Positions 29,462 through 37,445 of a stretch of DNA of 64,000 nucleotides are shown piece by piece. This DNA is from an uncultured beta proteobacterium (GTDB lineage Bacteria > Pseudomonadota > Gammaproteobacteria > Burkholderiales > Burkholderiaceae_C): contig CAIJRK010000053.1 of assembly GCA_903823025.1 (NCBI GenBank), forward strand, positions 1 through 64,000, given 5' to 3'. Under the pieces are notes generated by a model, which was given only the letters and a program-made list of their open reading frames with translations, had not been told where the DNA came from and did no database searches. How positions within the stretch are numbered: position 1 is the first letter of the stretch; each line of letters starts with the position of its first letter. Made by a program: the position numbers and the translations under genes.

Positions 29462-30589
29462 ATGGATGTAAATCAACCTTTGCCATTGCTGGGCGGTTTA
29501 AGCCCGCAAACATTTATGACGCAATATTGGCAAAAAAAGCCTTTGCTGGTGCGCCAGGCCATGGCCAACTTCAAACCTTTGCTGGACCGAAGTGAATTGT
29601 TCGAGCTAGCCGCCAGCGAGGACGCCCAATCGCGCTTGGTGATTCAGGAACCCGGCAAGGTGCCAGGCTGGCAGTTTAAACACGGACCTTTTGAGCGCCG
29701 TGCCTTGCCCGCTTTGAAACGCCCCGACTGGACGTTGTTGATACAAGGCGTTGATTTGCAGCATGACGCTGTTCACGACTTGATGAATCAATTCCGTTTT
29801 GTGCCCGATGCGCGACTGGATGATTTGATGATCAGTTTCGCCACGGATGGCGGCGGCGTCGGGCCTCATTACGACAGTTATGACGTTTTTTTGCTGCAGG
29901 CGCAGGGTCGCCGACGTTGGCGAATCGGGCGCCAAGAAGACAAGACTTTGCAGCCGGATGTGCCCCTGAAAATTCTCGCCAACTTTGAGCCTGAAGAGGA
30001 ATTTGTGTTGGAACCGGGCGATATGTTGTACCTGCCGCTGCTGTATGCACACGACGGCATCGCGTTGGGTGAATGCATGACCTATTCCATTGGTTTCAGG
30101 TCGCCGGGCCGGGGGGAGTTGGCGCGTGAACTGTTGCAGCGTTTGGCCGAGGACGCCGAAGATGCCGTCGGTGTTGACGTGTACCGCGACCCCGAGCAAC
30201 CAGCCGTCAGTCAGCCAGGCGAAATTCCGGCAACAATGCTGGCGTTTGCACAGGATGCGCTGCAAGCAGCACTCCAAGACCCGGACGCTTTGGGGCGCGC
30301 CTTGGGCGAATATTTAACCGAACCTAAAGCTAGCGTCTGGTTTGATGCCGCAGAGTCGGGTGAGACTTCTTCTGATGAGTCGGTGCGACTTGATCGGCGT
30401 ACAAAAATGATGTTTGATGCACAGCATATTTTCATCAACGGCGAAAGTTTTACGGCTTCGGGACATGACGCTACTTTGATGCGGCGTCTGGCTAACGAAC
30501 GGTATTTGAATCGACAGGATTTGGCAAAAATCAGTCCACAAGCCCAGTCTCTGCTAAAGACTTGGCGCGAGGCTGGCTGGCTGCATTGA
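29462..30589 (+). CDS. roxA: Cupin/JmjC-type ribosomal protein uL16 arginine 3-hydroxylase
   Basis: 375 residues, close to E. coli YcfD/RoxA, a 2-oxoglutarate and Fe(II) oxygenase that hydroxylates an Arg of ribosomal protein L16. The N-terminal FMTQYWQKKPLLVR is typical. The iron triad is H136 and D138 (GPHYDSYDVF) with H197 (LYAHDGIA). The C-terminal winged-helix region ends with ANERYLNRQDL. It is divergent from the FKBP gene. Assigned by family pattern only. Confidence 0.85.
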   Translation: MDVNQPLPLLGGLSPQTFMTQYWQKKPLLVRQAMANFKPLLDRSELFELAASEDAQSRLVIQEPGKVPGWQFKHGPFERRALPALKRPDWTLLIQGVDLQHDAVHDLMNQFRFVPDARLDDLMISFATDGGGVGPHYDSYDVFLLQAQGRRRWRIGRQEDKTLQPDVPLKILANFEPEEEFVLEPGDMLYLPLLYAHDGIALGECMTYSIGFRSPGRGELARELLQRLAEDAEDAVGVDVYRDPEQPAVSQPGEIPATMLAFAQDALQAALQDPDALGRALGEYLTEPKASVWFDAAESGETSSDESVRLDRRTKMMFDAQHIFINGESFTASGHDATLMRRLANERYLNRQDLAKISPQAQSLLKTWREAGWLH

Positions 30590-30793
30590 CTTTTAAAACC
30601 CACGAACGCTGGTTTTCCCTCTTCCCTATTTAGTTTGCAGCGTGCTATTGCACACGACTCATCAAATAGCCAAAATTATGTTTTATAATTTTCTATTAGG
30701 CAAAAAAGCCCAGTTATTTTGCTTAATCGTTGTAGATTCTCTATCTTGACGATATTCGGAAATTGTCTCTCTAACTTATCAGGTAATTTAAAA

Positions 30794-31057
30794 ATGAATA
30801 AATCTCTCGTTTTAGCCGCTGTTATTGCCGCTGCCGCCTTAGTCGCTTGTGGCAAAAAAGAAGAAGCCCCTGTGGTTGCTCCTGCCCCTGTCGTCGCGCC
30901 AGCACCAGCGCCTGAAGCCGCTGCTTCCGCAGTGATTGCTCCTGTGGCTGAAGTTGCTGCTGAAGCAGCTTCCGCTGCCAGCGCGTCTGTGACAGACGCT
31001 GCCACTGATGCCGCCAAGAAGGCAGCCGATGACGCTGCTGCAGCTATGAAGAAGTAA
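30794..31057 (+). CDS. Small Ala-rich lipoprotein
   Basis: 87 residues. A signal peptide ends in the lipobox LVAC with C19, followed by GKKEEAPVVAPAPVV and a very Ala-rich tail (ASAASASVTDAATDAAKK) that may form an amphipathic helix. The first 45 residues closely resemble the lipid-anchor segment of the Bmp lipoprotein at 7872. The function is unknown; similar small lipoproteins may attach to or space the envelope. The ATG at 30794 is chosen for the signal peptide. A strong terminator follows. Confidence 0.75.
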   Translation: MNKSLVLAAVIAAAALVACGKKEEAPVVAPAPVVAPAPAPEAAASAVIAPVAEVAAEAASAASASVTDAATDAAKKAADDAAAAMKK

Positions 31058-31084
31058 GCTTTCGCTTACACAACTTGAGTTGTT

Positions 31085-31112
31085 AAAAAAGCCACCTTCG
31101 GGTGGCTTTTTT
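31085..31112. terminator. Bidirectional Rho-independent terminator
   Basis: AAAAAAGCCACC pairs with GGTGGCTTTTTT around TTCG. It has A and T runs on both sides and lies between the convergent lipoprotein gene and bamC, so it probably serves both. Confidence 0.92.
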
Positions 31113-31148
31113 GTGGGTGGGCATAAGCCAAAGTGGCTGACCCGTTAA

Positions 31149-32228
31149 TTACTTCAAGTCAGCGGCAATCACGTTCACAATGCGCTCGGCGTTGCCCGAA
31201 GTCTCAGGTGTGCCATCGGCGTTGAGTACCGACACCGTGCTTGATTGCCCTTGGCTGACCAGCGAAATACGGTATTTCAGAGGCGCGGCATCGGCCTTTG
31301 TAGCGCCAAAAATTTTCGAGAAGAATCCAGGCTCTGACTTGTCGGTCACCGGAGCCACATAGCGCACAAAATAAATTCCTTTGCTGCGATCCCGATCTCC
31401 AACCGTAAAGCCAGTTCGATCCAGCGACAAGCCAACACGACGCCAAGCCCGATCAAAGTCCTCGTCAATTTGCAGCACAGGTTGACCATTCACCACGGCA
31501 GCGCGCGAACTGCTTTTGCTGACGCCAGCGGCGATCAAGGCCTTGGATTGCTCTTGCGTGATGCCTAGTTTGACCATCAAGCGGCGCAAGAATTCAGCTT
31601 CTAGTTCAGGGTCGGCGGCACGCGGTTGCCACACGGTGGTGTCTTTTTGCGCGCTGTCATAAACCTCAATCATGCCGCGATGGCTAATGAATATCTCAGT
31701 GCCGCCATTTGGGTTGCGTTCAAGGCGGGTCCGGAATTTGTCGCGTTCGCCAGTTGAATAAAGGGAGTCGAGCACTTTACCCAGTGAGTTACGAATAAAG
31801 TCTTGCGGGATTTTGGCGCGATTTTCAGCCCAGTCGGTTTCCATAATGCCCAGGTTAGCCTGATCCATGGCGAGCAGAAAACCATTTTCTAGCCAGAAGT
31901 CGTGAACCGGTTCCCACAGTTTGTCAGCGGGGCGATCAATCACCAGCCAGCGTTGATTGCCCGAGCGTTCAATACGCACATCGCCCAAGGCTGTGACAGC
32001 AATCGGTACTGATTGACTAACTTGGCCGATTTGAAAGCTGGATGCTGATACGGCGCTGCCGGGAACGACATAACGGGTTTCGCGCGAGAGTTGGGTCAAG
32101 TCGGGCGGCACGTCAAGCGACGGGCCTTTGCCAGCGCTTTTATAGTCGATTTTGTCGCTGTCAAGCACCGAGCAGGCGGCCAGCGTCATCGAAAGGCTCA
32201 GTAGAGCAATTTTAGAAAAACGAATCAC
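31149..32228 (-). CDS. bamC: Outer-membrane assembly lipoprotein BamC
   Basis: About 359 residues. A signal peptide ends in the lipobox LAAC (C19), then the unstructured SVLDSDKIDYKSAGKGPSLDVPPDLTQ stretch typical of BamC, then two helix-grip domains (about 100-220 and 255-355). It is part of the BAM machinery that inserts beta-barrel proteins. I start at the GTG at 32228, which has an AGGGA site eight bases upstream and gives a compact signal peptide; an ATG at 32261 is possible. It lies directly after dapA, the classic dapA-bamC (nlpB) order. Confidence 0.88.
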   Translation of the reverse strand: MIRFSKIALLSLSMTLAACSVLDSDKIDYKSAGKGPSLDVPPDLTQLSRETRYVVPGSAVSASSFQIGQVSQSVPIAVTALGDVRIERSGNQRWLVIDRPADKLWEPVHDFWLENGFLLAMDQANLGIMETDWAENRAKIPQDFIRNSLGKVLDSLYSTGERDKFRTRLERNPNGGTEIFISHRGMIEVYDSAQKDTTVWQPRAADPELEAEFLRRLMVKLGITQEQSKALIAAGVSKSSSRAAVVNGQPVLQIDEDFDRAWRRVGLSLDRTGFTVGDRDRSKGIYFVRYVAPVTDKSEPGFFSKIFGATKADAAPLKYRISLVSQGQSSTVSVLNADGTPETSGNAERIVNVIAADLK

Positions 32229-32271
32229 AAAAATATCCCTTTGGGTAATAGGTGCAGCCAAGTCAGAACGG

Positions 32272-33165
32272 TTAGATCAAACCGGTCAGGCGCAAGGCGT
32301 TTTCAACAACGGCTTCATTGGCTTGGGTCAAAGGTGTCATGGGCAAACGCATGGTGCCACCGCACAATTTCATGCGTGCCATGGCCCATTTCACGGGGAT
32401 GGGGTTGGCCTCGACGAACATGTTTTTATGCAAAGGCAGCAGTTTGAATTGAATTTCCATGGCGCGACTGCGGTCGCCCGCCATGGCCGCCACGCACAAT
32501 TCGTGCATCAGTCGCGGGGCCACATTGGCCGACACGCTGATGTTGCCTTGTCCACCGCACAACATCAGGGCTACGGCTGTAGGGTCGTCGCCGGAGTAAA
32601 CGGCAAATCCCTTTGGCACTTCACGGATGAGCCACTGGGCGCGTTCAATGTTGCCGGTGGCCTCCTTGATGCCGACGATGCCGGGCACTTGGGCCAAACG
32701 CAGTACGGTGTCATGCAGCATGTCCGCCACGGAACGGCCCGGGACGTTGTACAAGATCATGGGCAGGTCAACCGATTCGGCGATGGCCTTGAAATGCAGA
32801 TACTGGCCTTCTTGCGTGGGCTTGTTGTAGTAGGGCACCACTTGCAACTGGCAGTCTGCGCCAACGGCTTTGGCAAATTTGGCCAGCTCAATCGCCTCTT
32901 TTGTGGAGTTGGCTCCGCAGCCGGCCATGATGGGGACGCGGCCTGCGGACTGTTCGACGGCGACGCGGATGATTTCACAATGTTCTTCCACGCTGACTGT
33001 AGGCGACTCACCCGTGGTGCCCACGACGCCAATGCAGTCGGTGCCTTCCACGATGTGCCAGTCAATCAGTTTACGCAGGGTGGGGTAGTCCACGCTGCCA
33101 TCTTCGTGCATAGGGGTGGCAAGAGCCACGATGCTTCCCGTGATTTGGCTTGTTGAGGATGTCAT
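32272..33165 (-). CDS. dapA: 4-hydroxy-tetrahydrodipicolinate synthase
   Basis: 297 residues. It condenses pyruvate and aspartate semialdehyde for lysine and diaminopimelate. Family features are the GTTGE loop (49-53), Y139 (LYNVPGRS) and the Schiff-base K167 (GIKEATGN). It is followed 43 bases later by bamC on the same strand, so the two are probably cotranscribed. Confidence 0.97.
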   Translation of the reverse strand: MTSSTSQITGSIVALATPMHEDGSVDYPTLRKLIDWHIVEGTDCIGVVGTTGESPTVSVEEHCEIIRVAVEQSAGRVPIMAGCGANSTKEAIELAKFAKAVGADCQLQVVPYYNKPTQEGQYLHFKAIAESVDLPMILYNVPGRSVADMLHDTVLRLAQVPGIVGIKEATGNIERAQWLIREVPKGFAVYSGDDPTAVALMLCGGQGNISVSANVAPRLMHELCVAAMAGDRSRAMEIQFKLLPLHKNMFVEANPIPVKWAMARMKLCGGTMRLPMTPLTQANEAVVENALRLTGLI

Positions 33166-33213
33166 ATGCGAGTATTTAAACGGTAAAAGATGATTCTAGC
33201 GAGAGTGCTTTAT

Positions 33214-33798
33214 TCAAAGTCCATAGCGCGGTGGCGCTTGCGCTATCGGGTTTTGCAAATCGGGTTGGACGGCGACTATTCGTTGCACAAAGCGCGGTGG
33301 GTGATCGAGAAATCCTTCTTCAAAAGCGACGAGGCGCAGGGTTGAAAAAGTGATCAACAGTTCCGCAGGTCGTAAAAGAAAATCTGGGCGGGACGGTTTT
33401 CCTACCGTTTCGTTACCTTGTGTAAAAGTCTCATAAATCAGGACGCCACCGGGTGCAAGGCTTTGGATGATGACAGGGAAAAGCGGTCGCCATAAATAGT
33501 TAATCACGACCACCACTCCGAATTGGCGCGCTTGCGTGCTGTTCATTAGCGGCCAGGCGTCGTTTTCAATATCGGCCAGAATGGCCTCGCCGAAATGGGC
33601 TGCGGCCTCTATCGCCTCGGGTGAACGGTCAATGCCCGTGACTTGGTGGCCTTTCCCCGAAAACCATTGCATATGACGACCTCGCCCGCAAGCGATATCC
33701 AGCACCGTGCTGTTCGGCGCGAGAAGATGCGTCCAGCGTTGAACCCAGCGTGAAGCAGGTTCCAAACCATGGGTATCCAAAGTTGGCAGTTTATCCAA
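33214..33798 (-). CDS. Class I SAM-dependent methyltransferase (TehB/YP-type)
   Basis: 194 residues with a Rossmann SAM-binding start VLDIACGRGRHMQWFSGKGHQVTG, acidic D in TGIDRSPEAI and a later VVVINYLWRPLF strand. The substrate is unknown. The start is a TTG at 33798, supported by the strong ribosome site AGGAGG six bases upstream. It is the last gene of a leftward unit: MFS transporter, 41-residue peptide, methyltransferase. Confidence 0.8.
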   Translation of the reverse strand: MDKLPTLDTHGLEPASRWVQRWTHLLAPNSTVLDIACGRGRHMQWFSGKGHQVTGIDRSPEAIEAAAHFGEAILADIENDAWPLMNSTQARQFGVVVVINYLWRPLFPVIIQSLAPGGVLIYETFTQGNETVGKPSRPDFLLRPAELLITFSTLRLVAFEEGFLDHPPRFVQRIVAVQPDLQNPIAQAPPRYGL

Positions 33799-33813
33799 AA
33801 TAAGCCTCCTTAT

Positions 33814-33939
33814 TTAAAAACAGGCCCAAACCTGATTGGCGAGTGTGAACAAAAATTCGGGGCGTGTGTAAAGCGTGAATACGGCTAAAAGCACACCCAC
33901 AGCACCCGCGTAAATCAGAATTTTGTAGGCTTTGTTCAT
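33814..33939 (-). CDS. 41-residue single-span membrane peptide
   Basis: A short frame starting MNKAYKILIYAGAVGVLLAV, followed by a polar stretch (FTLYTRPEFLF) and ending NQVWACF. Residues 6-23 form one membrane span. It starts six bases after the MFS stop codon and ends 15 bases before the methyltransferase, filling the gap exactly, which argues for a real gene. I recall similar short peptides in related genomes but cannot verify this. It may be a small accessory subunit of the transporter, or unrelated. Confidence 0.7.
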   Translation of the reverse strand: MNKAYKILIYAGAVGVLLAVFTLYTRPEFLFTLANQVWACF

Positions 33940-33945
33940 CTCGGG

Positions 33946-35166
33946 TCACACCTCTTGCAAGGTATTTTTTCGGACGATGGCCGACTCTTTAATCGGTAGA
34001 TTGATCAAGGCCGCCAGCACGCCCAACGCAATGGCGATGTACCAAACGATGTCGTAGCTGCCGGTGCGGTCATACAAATAACCGCCTAGCCATACGCCCA
34101 TGAATGAGCCAATTTGGTGGCTGAAAAACACAAAGCCACTCAACATGGATAGATGCGCCACACCAAAGATTTGGGCCACCGCAGCATTGGTCACCGGCAC
34201 GGTTGAGAGCCACAACAAGCCCATGACTGAAGCAAAAATATAGACGCTGAGCGGCGACAGCGGCGCGAGTAAAAACACGGAAATAGTGACGGCTCTCGCC
34301 AAATAAATAAAGGCCAGAATTTTCCGCTTGGCAAGCTTATGCCCCAGCACGCCAGCTGCATAAGTGCCAAATACATTGAACAAACCAATGAGTGCCAGCG
34401 CGTAGCCCGCCACTTCGGGCGACAAGCCTTTGTCTCGCAAGTAGCTAGGCATGTGGATGGCGATAAAAACAACTTGAAAACCGCACACAAAATAGCCCGC
34501 CATCAGAAGCTGAAAGCTGGGGTATTTAATCGCTTCACTGAAAGCATGAAAAATGGTCTGTTCGCGTCGAATGACGGTGCCCGTGGTCATGCCCGGTTCC
34601 CGCAAACCCCAAGCCAACGGCACCATCAACAAGGCGGCCAAGCCCAAGATCATCAAGGCTGATTGCCAGCCCAAACTGCTGATCAAAAAGCCTTCGGCAG
34701 GCACCATTAAAAACTGACCAAATGAACCTGCCGCTGCGGCAATGCCCATCGCCCAGGAACGTTTTTCTGCCGGGACGTGACGGCCAATGACGCCGTAAAT
34801 CACAGCATAGGTGGTGCCCGCCTGCGCCATGCCAATCAGTACGCCTGCTGTGGCTGAAAACATGAACGGTGTACTCGCCAGCGCCATGCCAACCAAGCCG
34901 AGTGCATACAAAAGAGCGCCAACCACCACGACCTTGAAGGCTCCAAAACGGTCGGCCACCATACCGGCAAAAATACCCGTGACGCCCCAGGTTAAATTCT
35001 GGATGGCAATGGCAAAGGCAAAGGTTTCACGGCTCCAGCCCTGACTTTGTGTGATGGGTTGTAGCCACAGGCCAAAGCCGTGGCGAATGCCCATGGAGAG
35101 TGTCACGATGGCGGCACCGCACACCAGCACTTGAGTCATGGAGATTTTTTGGGTAGAAGTGGTCAT
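33946..35166 (-). CDS. Major facilitator superfamily transporter
   Basis: 406 residues with about twelve hydrophobic spans in two halves. The pattern GLWLQPITQSQGWSRETFAFAIA resembles the oxalate/formate antiporter-like (OFA) and monocarboxylate branch of the MFS, so an organic acid is a plausible but unproven substrate. The cytoplasmic loop 2-3 has GMVADRFGAFK, the MFS signature. It is the first gene of a three-gene leftward unit and is divergent from parE. Confidence 0.83.
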   Translation of the reverse strand: MTTSTQKISMTQVLVCGAAIVTLSMGIRHGFGLWLQPITQSQGWSRETFAFAIAIQNLTWGVTGIFAGMVADRFGAFKVVVVGALLYALGLVGMALASTPFMFSATAGVLIGMAQAGTTYAVIYGVIGRHVPAEKRSWAMGIAAAAGSFGQFLMVPAEGFLISSLGWQSALMILGLAALLMVPLAWGLREPGMTTGTVIRREQTIFHAFSEAIKYPSFQLLMAGYFVCGFQVVFIAIHMPSYLRDKGLSPEVAGYALALIGLFNVFGTYAAGVLGHKLAKRKILAFIYLARAVTISVFLLAPLSPLSVYIFASVMGLLWLSTVPVTNAAVAQIFGVAHLSMLSGFVFFSHQIGSFMGVWLGGYLYDRTGSYDIVWYIAIALGVLAALINLPIKESAIVRKNTLQEV

Positions 35167-35282
35167 GGGTTAAATGTAGCCAGCCGGGCTGACCTTGTCT
35201 TAGGGTGGTGTTCATTATGAGGGGCTTTCAAACCTGTCCTTGCACACGGTTACGCACGAACTGCCGTCTACAATTCGCCGCT

Positions 35283-37253
35283 ATGGCAGTCAAAGCACCC
35301 CCCGAATATTCTGAAATTTCCATCCGCGTGCTCAAGGGACTAGAACCCGTCAAGCAACGCCCTGGGATGTACACCCGCACCGATAACCCGCTCCACGTTA
35401 TTCAGGAAGTCTTGGACAACGCCGCCGATGAGGCCTTGGCCGGGCATGGCAAAAAAATAAAAGTTGTTTTATTTGAAGATGGCTCGGTCAGCATCGAAGA
35501 CGATGGTCGCGGCATTCCGTTTGGCCTGCACCCGGAAGAACATGCGCCCGTGATTGAGCTGGTGTTCACGCAACTGCACGCCGGGGGCAAGTTCGACAAA
35601 GGCAAGGGCGGCGCGTACAGCTTTTCCGGCGGTCTGCATGGCGTGGGCGTGAGTGTGACCAACGCCTTGGCGACCCGGCTCGAAGCCACCACCTACCGCG
35701 AAGGCCAGGTGGCGCGACTGGTTTTTTCAGGTGGCGATGTGATTGAACCTTTGGTTGTGCGAAAGGCTGAGGCGGGCGAGCGCAAATCAGGCACCACGGT
35801 GCGGGTTTGGCCCGACGGGAAATACTTTGAATCGCTGGCGCTGCCGATGGCGCACATGGTTCACTTGCTGCGAAGCAAAGCCGTGTTGATGCCCGGCGTC
35901 ACGGTTACGCTGGTCAACGAAAAAACCAAAGAGACGCAACACTGGATTTACAAAGGCGGTCTGCGTGACTACCTGATGCAAACGCTGAACGGCGAGTTGG
36001 TGATTCCGGTGTTTGAAGGCGAAGGTTTTGCCGATGCCCATCACGATAGTTTTGCCGAAGGTGAAGGCGCGGGCTGGTGTGTGGCTTTCACGGAAGATGG
36101 GCAACCGGTGCGTGAAAGCTATGTCAATTTGATCCCGACCAACGCGGGTGGCACGCATGAAAGTGGTCTGCGTGACGGCTTGTTTACCGCTGTCAAAAGT
36201 TTTATTGAACTTCATTCTCTGTTGCCCAAGGGCGTCAAACTCTTGCCGGAAGATGTTTTTGCGCGCGCCAGTTATGTGCTGTCGGCCAAAGTGCTTGACC
36301 CGCAGTTTCAAGGGCAAATCAAGGAGCGTTTGAACTCGCGTGATGCGGTGCGTTTGGTGTCAAGTGTTGTGCGTCCGAGCCTGGAACTGTGGTTGAACCA
36401 GCACGTTGAATACGGCAAAAAGCTGGCTGAACTGGCGATCAAGGCGGCGCAATTCCGTCAAAAAGCAGGGCAGAAAGTCGAGAAGCGCAAGGGCTCCGGT
36501 GTGGCCGTGTTGCCGGGCAAATTGACCGATTGCGAAAGCCGCGATTTGGCGTACAACGAAGTGTTTTTGGTAGAGGGCGATTCAGCAGGCGGCAGCGCCA
36601 AGATGGGACGCGACAAAGAAAGTCAGGCCATTTTGCCCTTGCGCGGCAAAGTGCTCAACACGTGGGAGGTCGAGCGCGACCGCTTGTTTGCCAATACAGA
36701 AATTCACGATATTTCGGTGGCAATTGGCGTTGATCCGCATGGCCCCCACGACACGCCCGATTTGAGCGGTCTGCGTTATGGCAAGGTTTGCATTTTGTCG
36801 GACGCGGATGTGGATGGCTCGCACATTCAGGTGCTGTTGTTGACGTTGTTCTTCAGGCACTTTCCTAAGTTGATTGAAACCGGGCATATTTATGTCGCCC
36901 GTCCGCCGTTGTTTCGCGTGGACGCGCCAGCGCGGGGCAAAAAACCAGCTTCCAAAACCTACGCGCTGGATGAAGGCGAACTCACGGCGATTTTGGATAA
37001 GCTGCGCAAAGAAGGCGTGCGTGAAGGGGCTTGGAGCATCAGTCGCTTCAAAGGCTTGGGCGAAATGAATGCCGAGCAATTGTGGGACACCACACTCAAC
37101 CCCGACACACGTCGTCTGTTGCAGATTGAGTTAGGCCGCATCGACTTCACGCAAACCGAGGCCTTGATTACCAAATTAATGGGCAAGGGCGAGGCAGCTT
37201 CTCGCCGTGAATTGATGGAGCTGCACGGCGATACGGTCGAGATTGACATTTGA
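35283..37253 (+). CDS. parE: DNA topoisomerase IV subunit B
   Basis: 656-residue type IIA topoisomerase ATPase subunit that decatenates chromosomes with ParC. The GHKL ATPase domain has EVLDNAADEALAGHG and GGLHGVGVSVTNA; the TOPRIM domain has EGDSAGGSAKMGRDKE and DADVDGSHI. The KMGRDKESQAI version of the motif and the short length fit ParE better than GyrB. The ATG at 35283 is where conserved sequence begins; the frame is open back to 35205. parC follows on the same strand after repeat copy B. Confidence 0.93.
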   Translation: MAVKAPPEYSEISIRVLKGLEPVKQRPGMYTRTDNPLHVIQEVLDNAADEALAGHGKKIKVVLFEDGSVSIEDDGRGIPFGLHPEEHAPVIELVFTQLHAGGKFDKGKGGAYSFSGGLHGVGVSVTNALATRLEATTYREGQVARLVFSGGDVIEPLVVRKAEAGERKSGTTVRVWPDGKYFESLALPMAHMVHLLRSKAVLMPGVTVTLVNEKTKETQHWIYKGGLRDYLMQTLNGELVIPVFEGEGFADAHHDSFAEGEGAGWCVAFTEDGQPVRESYVNLIPTNAGGTHESGLRDGLFTAVKSFIELHSLLPKGVKLLPEDVFARASYVLSAKVLDPQFQGQIKERLNSRDAVRLVSSVVRPSLELWLNQHVEYGKKLAELAIKAAQFRQKAGQKVEKRKGSGVAVLPGKLTDCESRDLAYNEVFLVEGDSAGGSAKMGRDKESQAILPLRGKVLNTWEVERDRLFANTEIHDISVAIGVDPHGPHDTPDLSGLRYGKVCILSDADVDGSHIQVLLLTLFFRHFPKLIETGHIYVARPPLFRVDAPARGKKPASKTYALDEGELTAILDKLRKEGVREGAWSISRFKGLGEMNAEQLWDTTLNPDTRRLLQIELGRIDFTQTEALITKLMGKGEAASRRELMELHGDTVEIDI

Positions 37254-37345
37254 TCTTGGCCCTGGACGCTGCTGCATCACCGGGTCAACCAATGACTCGC
37301 AACCTACAAACAAACCGCAAGACTGATTAGAGTTCATCTAAAACT

Positions 37346-37445
37346 AACTCCGGCTTGAAACCTTCCCCTTGAGGGGGATAAAACTCATTTGGAAGAGGGG
37401 TAATCTCTTCCAAATTCGCCCTTTTCAGGGCGTGGATTGAAACAT
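37346..37445 (+). repeat. Three-hairpin dispersed element with CRISPR-repeat-like tail, copy B
   Basis: Second copy of the element at 7721-7820 (87 of 100 identical; the last 29 bases are identical). Hairpins: TTCCCC-TTGA-GGGGGA (37363-37378), TTGGAAGAGG with TCTCTTCCAA (37389-37413), and CGCCCT-TTTC-AGGGCG (37417-37432), then TGGATTGAAAC. The final A and T of the element are the first two bases of the parC ATG (37444), so this RNA would be the immediate 5' leader of parC. Confidence 0.8.

Noticed and set aside
31085-31112. Possible relation of the TTCG hairpins at 9538 and 31085 as a dispersed repeat
   Set aside because: They share only the terminator layout and the TTCG loop; the stem sequences differ.
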